Origin: Opitutaceae bacterium EW11
Lineage (GTDB): Bacteria; Verrucomicrobiota; Verrucomicrobiia; Opitutales; Opitutaceae
Direction of reading: 5' to 3'
Length of the DNA stretch: 64,000 nucleotides
NCBI GenBank assembly: GCA_003054665.1
Contig: QAYY01000002.1
Coordinates: forward strand, 124,001-188,000
The notes under the pieces are model-generated. The model saw only the letters and a program-made list of their open reading frames with translations, did not search any database and was not told the DNA's origin. Position 1 is the first letter of the stretch, and the number at the start of each line of letters is the position of its first letter. Shown here one piece after another: positions 35,950 to 48,797 of this stretch. A program made the position numbers and the translations under genes.

Positions 35950-36828
35950 ATGATCGACCTCAGTCACATCGCCTTCGAAGGGATTCAGGCTCCCTCTCGA
36001 TCCGGCCGGAGTCGTTTGCGGGCTGAGCCGTCGGGTGCTCAACCGGAACACGAAGGCGAACGCGATCCGCTGGCTGTCTGGTTGCTGGGCCAGGCCGGGC
36101 TTCAGGCCGAGGCGTATCGAAGTTCGGCGCTGAACCGGCGGGTGTCCGCATGCCTCCGCTTGCTTCGTGTGCCGAGCCCCGAGGCCGCGCAGGAGCTGGT
36201 GTCCCGGCGGCCGGAGCTCCTGTCCGGCGCCCTCGATTCGATGCTGATCGGGGTGACGGAGTTTTTTCGCGACCCCATCGTTTTCCAGCATCTGTACTCG
36301 CAGGTGGTGCCGCAGCTCCACGGACTCCGGCGCCCGCTCCGGTGCTGCAGCGTGGGCGCTTCGCATGGGCAGGAGCTGATCTCGTTCGCGATTCTCCTGG
36401 CGGAGGCCGGCTTGCTCGAGGGGGCGACCCTTCTCGGTCTCGACTGCCGGCCCGAGGCGGTGGCGAAGGCGCGCCGCGGGGCCTACACCCATGCGGAACT
36501 GGCAAACGTCCCTGCGTATTTGCGGGAGAAATACTTCGAGCGGCGGGGCGCGGCGTGGAACGTCAGCCCCCGGTTCGCCGCATGCCTGCGGTGGGAGAAG
36601 GAAAGCGTGTTTGCGCTGGCCCCGGACGAGTGGGACGTGATCCTCTTTCGGAATGTCGCGATCTACCTGGAGCTGTCGCATGCCGTCGCGGCTTGGACCC
36701 GGCTTTGCGAGCGGTTGCGCCTGGGCGGCATTCTCGTCACCGGCAAGGCGGAACGACCCCCGGCGAACCTTCCGCTGAGACGTCTCGCGCGTAGCGTTTA
36801 TCGAAAGTCCGACGCCCCATGCCCCTGA
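35950..36828 (+). CDS. Divergent CheR-type methyltransferase-like protein
   Basis: The 292-residue product follows the CheR layout: an N-terminal helical domain (about 40-105, with RRVSACLRLLRV), then GVTEFFRDPIVFQHL, a Rossmann domain, and DVILFRNVAIYLE near the end. CheR uses S-adenosylmethionine to methylate glutamates of chemoreceptors. Here the usual cofactor loop (G-C/T-x-x-GEE) reads SVGASHGQEL, so activity is uncertain. The ATG at 35950 is used; a GTG at 35908 is possible. The stop overlaps the next gene by 10 bp, so it is coupled to a histidine kinase rather than to cheB or cheA. It could modify a receptor such as that at 23543 or act as a non-catalytic partner. Confidence 0.77.
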   Translation: MIDLSHIAFEGIQAPSRSGRSRLRAEPSGAQPEHEGERDPLAVWLLGQAGLQAEAYRSSALNRRVSACLRLLRVPSPEAAQELVSRRPELLSGALDSMLIGVTEFFRDPIVFQHLYSQVVPQLHGLRRPLRCCSVGASHGQELISFAILLAEAGLLEGATLLGLDCRPEAVAKARRGAYTHAELANVPAYLREKYFERRGAAWNVSPRFAACLRWEKESVFALAPDEWDVILFRNVAIYLELSHAVAAWTRLCERLRLGGILVTGKAERPPANLPLRRLARSVYRKSDAPCP

Positions 36829-38585
36829 GCAAACTGAGAGTCCTCGGCGAGCCACGCCGCCCCTCCGGAATCGTTTCCATCGTTATCTTCGTCGTTGCGG
36901 TGGGATTGATGGGATACTTCCGGCTGGCCGTGTACGGCGACCGGAACGTCACGCTGACCTACGGACTGCCCCTGCTGCTCTGCTTCCTGCACCCCGACCG
37001 AAGGCTCCTGTGGAGCATGGCGGGAGCGTTTCTCGTGATGTCGGCGTACAAGGCGTATTACCTGATGCCGACGGTCGCACCGGTGCAGTCGTTCTCCCGC
37101 GAGGCGAACTGGTTCATGCAGGTCGCGAACGTGGTGATCATCGGCGGCGCGGTCCACATCGTGCTCGGACTGAACGACCGGCTGCGGGCTCAGACTGCGC
37201 GAGTCGACGAGGTGAACCGCGAATTGCGCGAACGGGATGAGGAGATTTCCGCGCAGAACGAAGAACTGGCGCAGCAGAGCGAGGAGGTGCAGCAGCAGTC
37301 CGAAGAACTGCAGACGCAATCGGAGGAGCTGGCGGCGATCAATGCGGAGCTGGCGAAGCGGGAGAAGATGTTGACCGTGCTGCTGGGTTCGTTGCGGTCG
37401 ACGGAGAACGACACGCGCCTGCTCGAGAACGTCTGCCGCTCGATGCTCGACATCTTCGACGGAGAGGCCGATGCGGCGGCGGTGCTGGAGCGCGATGGCG
37501 ACGATCTCGTGGTTGTGGCGCACGTGGGCGTGGGCGAACCGATCGGTTCGCGTTCACCCTTCGAAAGATCGTTCAGCTCGATCGTGCTCGAGCAGAACGC
37601 GACGGCATTCCTGGAGGACTTGAGATTGCGACCGGACCTTCGCCAGCCGCCGCTCAAGGGCGCCGACTTCCGGTCCGTGCTTGCGGCTCCTCTGCGGCTC
37701 AACGGAGTCCCCCGGGGCGCGGTGAAGGTCTACTCGCGCAAACCGCGCCCGTGGACGAAGGAGCAGTTTCAGCTCATCGAGTGGGTTTCTGCTCAGTGTT
37801 CGCTCATCCTCGAAGCGCGGCGGCTGCAGAACGAACTCCTCCAGGCCAACACGAATCTCACCCGCACGGTGGAGCAGCGCACGGCCGAGCTGCAGGACCT
37901 GGTCAACGAGCTGGAGCATTTTTCCTACACCATCACGCACGACCTGAGGGCCCCGCTGCGGGCGATGAACGGCTATGCCCGCCTCCTGAGCGAGGAGGCC
38001 GCCCACCGCCTCGAGCCGGAAGCACGCGATTACCTGCACCGGATCTCGACCTCCGCCGCGCGCATGGACCGGCTGATCATGGACGCCCTCAGCTACAGCA
38101 AGGCCGTGCGCCAGGAGCTGGCGCTGACGCCGGTGGATTCGGGCAGGCTCCTCGAAGGCATGATCGACTCGTATCCGGTTTTTCAATTGCCCTACGCGAA
38201 GATCGAGATCCTCGGCCCGCTGCCCAGGCTGCTCGGCAACGAAGCCGCCCTGACCCAGTGTTTCTCCAACATTCTCGGCAACGCGGTGAAGTTCGTGGAG
38301 AAGGGGCGCATGCCGCACGTGCGAATCCGCGCCGAGAGGCGGGACTCGCTGGTGCGCCTCTGGTTTGAGGACAACGGCATCGGCATCCCGAAGGAGATGC
38401 AGAGCCGGGTCTTCGTGATGTTTCAGCGGCTGAGCAAAGACTACGAGGGGACGGGAATCGGTCTGGCCCTGGTGCGCAAGGTCGCCGAGCGCATGGGCGG
38501 ACGCGTGGGCGTCGAGTCTGAGCCGGGGCAGGGGAGCCGGTTTTGGGTGGAACTCAAAGCCGCATCGGAGGAGTCTGTGTCGTGA
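36819..38585 (+). CDS. Membrane histidine kinase with coiled coil and GAF domain
   Basis: This 588-residue kinase has three or more membrane segments (about 17-34, 46-76 and 97-118). A striking Gln/Ser/Glu coiled coil follows (about 119-185, with ELAQQSEEVQQQSEELQTQ), then a GAF domain (about 195-340). A phytochrome-like HisKA carries His374 in SYTITHDLRAPL, and a HATPase domain (NILGNAVKFVE, EDNGIGIP, GTGIGLALVRK) ends the protein. The CheR-like gene overlaps its start by 10 bp, and its TGA overlaps the GTG of the next regulator by 4 bp (GTGA). The three genes therefore form a tightly coupled signalling operon. The GAF ligand is not evident. Confidence 0.92.
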   Translation: MPLSKLRVLGEPRRPSGIVSIVIFVVAVGLMGYFRLAVYGDRNVTLTYGLPLLLCFLHPDRRLLWSMAGAFLVMSAYKAYYLMPTVAPVQSFSREANWFMQVANVVIIGGAVHIVLGLNDRLRAQTARVDEVNRELRERDEEISAQNEELAQQSEEVQQQSEELQTQSEELAAINAELAKREKMLTVLLGSLRSTENDTRLLENVCRSMLDIFDGEADAAAVLERDGDDLVVVAHVGVGEPIGSRSPFERSFSSIVLEQNATAFLEDLRLRPDLRQPPLKGADFRSVLAAPLRLNGVPRGAVKVYSRKPRPWTKEQFQLIEWVSAQCSLILEARRLQNELLQANTNLTRTVEQRTAELQDLVNELEHFSYTITHDLRAPLRAMNGYARLLSEEAAHRLEPEARDYLHRISTSAARMDRLIMDALSYSKAVRQELALTPVDSGRLLEGMIDSYPVFQLPYAKIEILGPLPRLLGNEAALTQCFSNILGNAVKFVEKGRMPHVRIRAERRDSLVRLWFEDNGIGIPKEMQSRVFVMFQRLSKDYEGTGIGLALVRKVAERMGGRVGVESEPGQGSRFWVELKAASEESVS

Positions 38586-39019
38586 AAAACCGGGCGATCT
38601 TGTACGTGGAGGATGAGGAGGACGACGTCTTCTTCATGAAGAAGGCCTTCCAACTGGCCGGAATCCGGCACCCGCTGCACACCGCGGAAGACGGCCAGAA
38701 GGCGATCGCCTACCTTTCGGGCGAGCCCCCCTTTGCCGATCGCTCCCAGTTTCCCATTCCGTCGCTGGTGATCCTCGACCTGAATCTGCCCATCCTCTCG
38801 GGCTTCGAAGTGCTGCAGTGGCTGCGCCGGCGTCCGGAGTACGCCCAGACCCACGTCGTGGTGTTTTCATCCTCCGGACGGCCCGAAGACCGGGAAAAGG
38901 CGACTTCCCTCGGGGCGACGGAGTACGTGATGAAGCCCTCGTCGGGCTTCGACTTCATTCACGTGGCGAAACAGCTCCAGGCGAAGTGGCTGCGCAACGG
39001 AAGCGAACGGACTGGTTGA
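38582..39019 (+). CDS. Single-domain response regulator (Rcp1-like)
   Basis: The 145-residue product is only a receiver domain of the phytochrome-partner Rcp1 type. It has the long acidic start YVEDEEDDVFFMKKAF, the phospho-acceptor Asp66 in VILDLNLPILSG, SSSGRPEDREKA and the Lys in YVMKPSS. With no output domain it must act by protein contact or phosphotransfer. The GTG start at 38582 is supported by GAGGAG 8 bases upstream and the GTGA overlap with the kinase stop. A start 13 codons earlier would lie inside the kinase gene and adds no conserved sequence. Confidence 0.92.
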   Translation: MKNRAILYVEDEEDDVFFMKKAFQLAGIRHPLHTAEDGQKAIAYLSGEPPFADRSQFPIPSLVILDLNLPILSGFEVLQWLRRRPEYAQTHVVVFSSSGRPEDREKATSLGATEYVMKPSSGFDFIHVAKQLQAKWLRNGSERTG

Positions 39020-39109
39020 TCGCCCTGTGCGGCGAAGCGAGCAGGCGTAAGATATTGGCAGAACCGGTGTTTCCGCTTGTCCTGGTTAAAGTTGGAAGGC
39101 AGGCGGCCG

Positions 39110-43489
<4,380 letters not shown>

Positions 43490-43525
43490 ACGGCGGGCGG
43501 GATTGAGGCAACGGGAGGCGATGGC

Positions 43526-43537
43526 TCTAATATTAGA
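43526..43537. promoter_or_regulatory. Perfect 12-bp palindrome upstream of GH3 gene
   Basis: TCTAATATTAGA is a perfect AT-rich palindrome in a GC-rich intergenic stretch, 94 bp before the ATG at 43632. It may be an operator. It shares CTAATA/TATTAG half-sites with the inverted repeat at 9488-9504, but with different spacing. Confidence 0.35.
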
Positions 43538-43631
43538 CCCGCGGTAATTTTGCCTTCAGCCGATCGCGCCGCAAAATCGCCTGCGGTTGTCCCGGCCCCA
43601 CCTCCCCTCGATCGCCCGGCAGCTTTACCCC

Positions 43632-45755
43632 ATGTCGCCCTCCTATCCGTACCTGGATCCCGGCTTGAGCCTGAACGAGCGCATCGACGATCTGGTGTCG
43701 CGCCTGACCGTGGTCGAAAAGATCGGCCAGCTGCTTCACGAGAACCGCGCCATCGAGCGGCTTGGGATTCCGGAGTACAACTGGTGGAACGAAGCCTGTC
43801 ACGGCGTCGGCCGGAACGGGCGCGCGACCGTTTTCCCGCAGGTGATCGGCCTCGCGGCGACCTGGAACCGCGCCCTCGTGCGCGAGGTGGCCGAGACGGT
43901 CTCGCTCGAAGCGCGGGCGAAACACCACGTGGCGCTCGTGAAGGGACGCCGCGGACAATACCAGGGGCTCACGTTCTGGACGCCCAACATCAACATCTTT
44001 CGCGACCCTCGCTGGGGACGGGGCCAGGAGACGTTCGGCGAGGACCCGTACCTGACCGGCGAGCTCGGCCTTGCGACCGTGCTCGGGCTGCAGGGCGACG
44101 ACCCGAAGCGGCTGCGCGTTGCGGCCTGCGCGAAACATTTCGCGGTGCATAGCGGACCGGAGCACGAGCGCCACCAGTTCGACGCGCGTCCCAGCGAGAA
44201 GGATTTTGCCGAGACCTATCTGCCGGCCTTCGAAAAACTCGTGCGCGGGGGAGTCGAGGCGGTGATGGGCGCGTACAACCGCGTCTTCGGCGAGCCGGCC
44301 TGCGCCAGCAAGCGCCTGCTCGGCGACCTTCTTCGCGAGGAGTGGGGCTTCAAGGGGCACGTCGTCAGCGACTGCGGCGCGATCGACGATTTTCATCAGC
44401 ATCACAAGTTCACGCCGGACGCCGCGGCGTCCGCCGCGATCGCGGTGAAACGCGGCTGCGATCTGAACTGCGGCTGCACCTACAACGAACTGATCTCGGC
44501 GCATCGCGACGGCCTCGTCACCGAGGCCGAGATCGACCGATCGCTGCGGCGGCTTCTGGCGACGAAGTTCCGGCTGGGCCTCTTCGATCCCCCGGAAAAA
44601 GTCCCGTACTCGAGGACGCCGCTCAGCATCGTCGATTCGCCCAAGCACCGCCTGATCGCGCGCCGCGCCGCGGCGGAGTCGATCGTGCTCCTGAAGAACA
44701 AGGACGACGTTCTCCCGCTTTACCGCGATCCCGCGAGCCTGCTCATCGTCGGCCCCACGGCGGCCAATGTCGGCGCCTTGCTGGGAAACTATTACGGCAT
44801 CAGCCCGCAGATGATCACGTTCATGGAGGGCATCGTGGAACGCACGGGTGAGGGCACGCGGGTCAAATACCGCGCGGGCTGCCCGCTTTCGCAGAGCGGT
44901 GCCCCCGGGGTGAACTACACGTACGGCGCCGCCGACATGTCGGAGATCGTCGTGGCCGTGCTCGGCCTGGATCCGACGCTCGAAGGGGAGGAAGGCGACA
45001 CCATCTCTTCGCCGACCGGCGGCGACCGGCAATACATCGAGCTGCCGCCGAGCCAGCGCCAGTTTCTGCGCGAACTCCGCCAGCATGCGAAAAAGCTCAT
45101 CCTCGTGCTCACCGGTGGAAGCGCGCTGGCGATTCCCGAGGAGCACGACTACTGCGACGCCGTGCTCCAGGTGTGGTACCCGGGCTGCGAGGGCGGACGT
45201 GCCCTGGCCGACGTGCTCTTTGGCGACGTATCCCCCGCCGGGCGCCTCCCGGTCACGGTTCCGCGCCGGACCGAGGATCTTCCGGCCTTCAGCGACTACG
45301 CGATGCGCGGTCGCACCTACCGCTTTGCCGAGACGGAGCCGCTTTATCCCTTTGGCTTCGGTCTGAGCTATTCGAAATTCGAGTACGGTCCCATCGAGCT
45401 GAGCAGCGCGAGCATCAACGCGTCGGGCTCGGTCACGGTGGCGGTGCGCCTGTTCAACATCGGTTCGCGGGCCGCGGCGGAAACCGCGCAGTGTTACCTC
45501 GTGCCGCCCGCGTCCTGGCCGGATGCCCCGCGCGCGACGCTGGTCGGCTTCGAAAAGGTGACCCTGCAGCCCGGCGCCTCGACGCGCCTCGAGTTCAGAC
45601 TTCCCGCGTCGGCCTTTCACCAAGTGGACGCAAAAGGCCGCCGTGTGTACGTGCCGGGCAACTACGGCGTGGTCGTCGGCCCCGCTTCTCCGGGCGGCCG
45701 CGCCCAGGAACTCGGCGCGCCCGCGCCCGTCGAGGACACGGTGACCCTCGCCTAG
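43632..45755 (+). CDS. GH3 beta-glycosidase (beta-xylosidase/beta-glucosidase type)
   Basis: The 707-residue enzyme has the GH3 two-domain core plus a C-terminal fibronectin-type domain. YNWWNEACHGVGRNGRATVF and then AKHFAVHSGPEHERHQFDA are patterns frequent in the xylosidase-like branch. The nucleophile Asp lies in HVVSDCGAIDD, and the probable acid/base Glu in PTLEGEEGD of the second domain. There is no signal peptide, so it should act inside the cell on imported oligosaccharides, for example xylo- or gluco-oligomers released by the exported enzymes. The ATG at 43632 is used; a TTG at 43587 is the alternative. A copy of the intergenic repeat starts 10 bp after its stop. Confidence 0.92.
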   Translation: MSPSYPYLDPGLSLNERIDDLVSRLTVVEKIGQLLHENRAIERLGIPEYNWWNEACHGVGRNGRATVFPQVIGLAATWNRALVREVAETVSLEARAKHHVALVKGRRGQYQGLTFWTPNINIFRDPRWGRGQETFGEDPYLTGELGLATVLGLQGDDPKRLRVAACAKHFAVHSGPEHERHQFDARPSEKDFAETYLPAFEKLVRGGVEAVMGAYNRVFGEPACASKRLLGDLLREEWGFKGHVVSDCGAIDDFHQHHKFTPDAAASAAIAVKRGCDLNCGCTYNELISAHRDGLVTEAEIDRSLRRLLATKFRLGLFDPPEKVPYSRTPLSIVDSPKHRLIARRAAAESIVLLKNKDDVLPLYRDPASLLIVGPTAANVGALLGNYYGISPQMITFMEGIVERTGEGTRVKYRAGCPLSQSGAPGVNYTYGAADMSEIVVAVLGLDPTLEGEEGDTISSPTGGDRQYIELPPSQRQFLRELRQHAKKLILVLTGGSALAIPEEHDYCDAVLQVWYPGCEGGRALADVLFGDVSPAGRLPVTVPRRTEDLPAFSDYAMRGRTYRFAETEPLYPFGFGLSYSKFEYGPIELSSASINASGSVTVAVRLFNIGSRAAAETAQCYLVPPASWPDAPRATLVGFEKVTLQPGASTRLEFRLPASAFHQVDAKGRRVYVPGNYGVVVGPASPGGRAQELGAPAPVEDTVTLA

Positions 45756-45764
45756 CGCCGGTCT

Positions 45765-45824
45765 AGGCATGCCGTATTTCGCCGACGAGCGCTTGCGGGT
45801 TGGTCGGCGCGTCCCTGCGACGAC
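45765..45824 (+). repeat. Dispersed intergenic repeat, copy 3
   Basis: The core at 45783-45824 reads CGACGAGCGCTTGCGGGTTG then GTCGGCGCGTCCCTGCGACGAC, with the left flank AGGCATGCCGTATTTCGC shared with copy 2. It lies between the convergent GH3 and PEP-CTERM genes. Confidence 0.85.
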
Positions 45825-45882
45825 ACCTTCTCTTCGCCCGCGCGCTGCGCTTTGATGCGGTTCCCTCCCGCCAGTCCGCCCG

Positions 45883-46776
45883 TCAGTTCCGCTTGCCGAA
45901 CCGGCGGCGCAGGACGGCCAGCGCACCGAGGGCCGAGGCGGCGAGCAGGCCGTAGGTCGAGGGCTCGGGGACGGGAGATCCGACGGGGCCGCCGTTGTCC
46001 GCGGGCGCGGTCCGGAACACGAACGAGGTCGAACGCTCCTTGATCGAGCCGAAGTTCATCTGCTCCGAGTCGGCGTACTGCTGGAAGAACTCGAGCGTCC
46101 CGTAGTATTCGTGGTCGGGATTGAAGAGATTGCCCGGAAGCACCAGCGAAGTGGCGCTCGCGTCGAGCAGCCAGTAGATCGGAATGCCGTCGTTGGTCGT
46201 GTGATCGTAGAACGTGAGGTACGTGTTCACGTAGCTGGCGTCCGGAATCACGCTGTGGCTGTTGAACGTCATTGTGAAGTCGCCTGAGGTCGGGTCCCAC
46301 TGGTTCAATCCGGAGAAGGTGGTGCCGGTCAGCATCGGCTGCGCGGACGGAAAGCCGTCCGCCAGATTGACGGTCAGCTGGATCGGCTCGGGATAGATCG
46401 GGCCGGCAACGCTGAACGAGTACGTGTTGTTCGGATACGCGGTCTCCAGGTCGGCGAGCGTGGCGAAATCCGTGCTGGTGTAGCTGAAGTAGCGGCCGCT
46501 TTTCGTCAGGACGAACGGATCGTTCGGGGCGCCGTAGAGCTCCACCGTGTCGACGTCGCCGTCGTTCACCGTGCGGAGTTGAGCGTCGAAGCGGAAGTAC
46601 GACGCCGTGACCGTGTTGTCGGCGGTTTGCTGGTAGGACTGGTCCTTGCGGACGGCATACAGCTCGACCTGGGCCATGGCCGAGAGCGGGGCCCAGAGCG
46701 CGAATACGATCAGGGCGGCGGGAAAGAGAGCCGAGCGGAGGACCGTCCCGGCGGAGGAGGAAGCGATGATTCTCAT
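45883..46776 (-). CDS. PEP-CTERM sorted exported protein, unknown function
   Basis: This 297-residue protein has a signal peptide (SALFPAALIVFALWAPLSAMAQ), a beta-rich body without a domain I recognise (VELYAVRKDQSYQQT, TFYDHTTNDGIPIYWLLD) and a sorting tail VPEPSTYGLLAASALGALAVL then RRRFGKRN. This is the second PEP-CTERM substrate in the window (the other is at 30030), which supports an exosortase system elsewhere in the genome. It lies 40 bp downstream of the DUF4870 gene and may share its transcript. The leader is pyrimidine-rich with no Shine-Dalgarno. Confidence 0.85.
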   Translation of the reverse strand: MRIIASSSAGTVLRSALFPAALIVFALWAPLSAMAQVELYAVRKDQSYQQTADNTVTASYFRFDAQLRTVNDGDVDTVELYGAPNDPFVLTKSGRYFSYTSTDFATLADLETAYPNNTYSFSVAGPIYPEPIQLTVNLADGFPSAQPMLTGTTFSGLNQWDPTSGDFTMTFNSHSVIPDASYVNTYLTFYDHTTNDGIPIYWLLDASATSLVLPGNLFNPDHEYYGTLEFFQQYADSEQMNFGSIKERSTSFVFRTAPADNGGPVGSPVPEPSTYGLLAASALGALAVLRRRFGKRN

Positions 46777-46816
46777 TGCAGGTACGAAAAGGAGGAGTGG
46801 CTGGTTGGCCGGGAGA

Positions 46817-47188
46817 TCACTCGAAAGCCGAGCCGAACCATTTTTGATAGTTCTCGCCGAGGATCGGGACGGCCTTGAACTCGCCCTTCAGCGCGGCGAC
46901 GAAGCCGAGGATCCAGAGGACGAATACACCTAGCCAGAGAGCCAGGTCCGCGAGCCAGCCGAGGAAGGGAATGAAAGCGAGGATCATTCCGGCCACGGCG
47001 ACGGCGATCGACGTGAGCAGGAGGCCGAGCGACTGCCGGAGGTGGTAGGCGCCGAGGCGCGTCTTCTTGGTGCCGTGGATGACGACGGCGGCGATGAAGC
47101 CGATCAGCGTCAGGTAGGCGACGATCGCGGTCGTCTTGTCCTCCGCGGAGACGGAGGCCGGAGAGGAGGGAACGGTGGCGGTGTTCAT
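46817..47188 (-). CDS. DUF4870 membrane protein
   Basis: The 123-residue product has a short Ser/Thr/Pro-rich start and three or four membrane segments: IVAYLTLIGFIAAVVIH, LGLLLTSIAVAVAGMILAFIPF and LALWLGVFVLWILGFVAAL. It has the conserved H.RQS motif (YHLRQSLGLLL) and the closing FKAVPILG that mark the DUF4870/Tic20-like family. The function is unknown. It lies between a cytochrome c gene and a PEP-CTERM gene with 40-bp gaps on each side, so the three may be one operon. Confidence 0.85.
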   Translation of the reverse strand: MNTATVPSSPASVSAEDKTTAIVAYLTLIGFIAAVVIHGTKKTRLGAYHLRQSLGLLLTSIAVAVAGMILAFIPFLGWLADLALWLGVFVLWILGFVAALKGEFKAVPILGENYQKWFGSAFE

Positions 47189-47228
47189 GGAAGGGGGGCG
47201 ATGCGGTGAGGAGGAAATGCCCGTGGCT

Positions 47229-48134
47229 TCAGCGGACGCCGGTCGGCGTGGGGGGAAGCGTCGCCAGATAACTCCAGAGAGCCTTCAGCTCGACGTCGGT
47301 CATCTCCGCGAACGCGGCGGGCATGATCGGATTCAGCTTCGTGCCGTCGGGCCGCTCGCGGGTGCGCACCGTCCGGATGAACTGCTCCTCGGTCCATCCG
47401 GTGATCCGGCTGGACGCGTCGCGGGTCAGGTTGGCCGCGGCAGGCCAGTCGGGTGGGGCGGCCGCGATTTTGCCGCCGGACAAGTTCGGTCCGTGGCAAC
47501 CGGTGCAGCTCGAGGCGAGATATTTTCCGTAATTCGCGTTGATCCCGGGCGTGACGCTGGCGAGGCGCGGTGAAGTGTGATCGATGTGTTCGGCGGGAAG
47601 ACTCACCTTGCCGAGCGCGACCAGCACGCGGATGAGCGGGCCGGGAGAGATCGGGCCGCGCTCGCGGTCCACCGGAGCGAGGGTCTTCAGGTAGGCGATG
47701 ACGGAGCCGAGGTCCTCGTCGCTGAGCTCGGCGTACTCCATCGACGGCATGAGCGTCAGGGCGCGGCCGTCGTGGCTCAAGCCGTGGCGGATGGCGCGCA
47801 CGTAGTCTTCGTCGGAGAAATTCGCCGGCAGCCCGCCCTTGCCGTGGGTGAGGTTGGGCGCGTGGAAGACGCCGGTCATCGGATCGTCGATGACCTTCTT
47901 GCCGCCAAAGTCGGCGCCGTGGCAGTCGGAGCAGGCCCGTGTAGTGACAATGTGGCGACCGCGTTCGATGGAGGCGGCGTCGGTCGGGACGCTGACGGAG
48001 GCGATGCTGACCGAAATGCGCCGGTTGAGGCGGTGTTGAGTCAGGCCGTACGCGATCGCGTAGGCCAGTAGGAGAACTGAAACAATGCCGGCGGCAGAGT
48101 AGCAGAGAAACTTGATGATTTTGCGGAGGGACAT
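47229..48134 (-). CDS. Membrane-anchored dihaem cytochrome c
   Basis: The 301-residue protein has an N-terminal membrane helix (FLCYSAAGIVSVLLLAYAIAYGL) and two c-type haem sites, CSDCH and CTGCH, each in its own cytochrome domain. Met residues downstream (TLMPSMEY and NPIMPAAF) can serve as sixth ligands. It should carry electrons in the periplasm. Such cytochromes often accept electrons from GMC or PQQ dehydrogenases, so it is a possible but distant partner of the oxidoreductase at 18920. The ATG at 48134 places the helix at the N-terminus; an upstream in-frame ATG at 48236 adds an unlikely extension. Confidence 0.9.
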   Translation of the reverse strand: MSLRKIIKFLCYSAAGIVSVLLLAYAIAYGLTQHRLNRRISVSIASVSVPTDAASIERGRHIVTTRACSDCHGADFGGKKVIDDPMTGVFHAPNLTHGKGGLPANFSDEDYVRAIRHGLSHDGRALTLMPSMEYAELSDEDLGSVIAYLKTLAPVDRERGPISPGPLIRVLVALGKVSLPAEHIDHTSPRLASVTPGINANYGKYLASSCTGCHGPNLSGGKIAAAPPDWPAAANLTRDASSRITGWTEEQFIRTVRTRERPDGTKLNPIMPAAFAEMTDVELKALWSYLATLPPTPTGVR

Positions 48135-48278
48135 GACGGGTCGGAAAAGGAGTGCGAGCGGGGGGCGCGCAGGTGCCACAGGGTGGCGGGAAGGATGAAT
48201 AAAAAACGCCCGCCTCGTCTCGGTTTTGCCGAGCACGCGAAGGGCGGCAGGTGGTCCGGCGATGCGGCGGACGGAACG

Positions 48279-48668
48279 TCAGCTCAGGGCGAAAACGAGC
48301 AGGCCGGCGACGATCAGCGCGAGCAGCACGGCGCTGAAAGCCTCGTTGTACCTGGGACTTTCGAATTCGAGATCGAGGTGCTGTTCCGATCCGAAATCTC
48401 CGTCGCTCACCGAGGAGCGGCGTGCGCCGGTGCGCGGGAGGGAGTCGGCGGCGCTCGGAAAGACGGACTCGGGAATGCGCAGAGCGGAAAGATCGGTCGT
48501 GCTGTAGTAACTACGGTTGCCCGCTTTTCGCGGGAGCTGAGTCGAGCGTGTCCGGGAAAAGACGAGCGGTGATATTGGGTTGCCGTGGTACCTGGAGGTT
48601 TCCACTTTCCCGGCTCCCCAAACGCGTCCCGCGCCGGATGCGTCGCTCAACAGAGGTGTCGCGTTCAT
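48279..48668 (-). CDS. Small tail-anchored-like membrane protein, unknown
   Basis: The predicted 129-residue protein is polar and Ser/Arg-rich for most of its length, has an acidic stretch (SDGDFGSEQHLDLEFE) and ends in a single hydrophobic helix (AVLLALIVAGLLVFAL). I do not recognise a family. No other frame is better here, and the terminal helix argues for a real gene. The middle part (about 25-70) is of low coding quality, so the start may be later. It is divergent from the PAS kinase at 48798 and upstream of the cytochrome gene on the same strand. Confidence 0.45.
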   Translation of the reverse strand: MNATPLLSDASGAGRVWGAGKVETSRYHGNPISPLVFSRTRSTQLPRKAGNRSYYSTTDLSALRIPESVFPSAADSLPRTGARRSSVSDGDFGSEQHLDLEFESPRYNEAFSAVLLALIVAGLLVFALS

Positions 48669-48724
48669 GATTCAGAGTGTTGCAGAAGTCGTGTTCGAGC
48701 CCGTGATGCGGGCTGCTGGTGAGA

Positions 48725-48743
48725 TGATACGTTTAGCGTATCA
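48725..48743. promoter_or_regulatory. Operator-like hairpin/palindrome between divergent genes
   Basis: TGATACG (48725-48731) and CGTATCA (48737-48743) are perfect inverted 7-mers around a 5-base centre TTTAG. The site lies in the 129-bp gap between the divergent small membrane protein and the PAS kinase, 55 bp from the kinase start, and is AT-richer than its surroundings. A regulator-binding site is plausible. Confidence 0.4.
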
Positions 48744-48797
48744 GCTGTTTCAGCCTGGGGTATTCGTCTTCCGGCTAACCGTGGCTTTCGTCTGACC

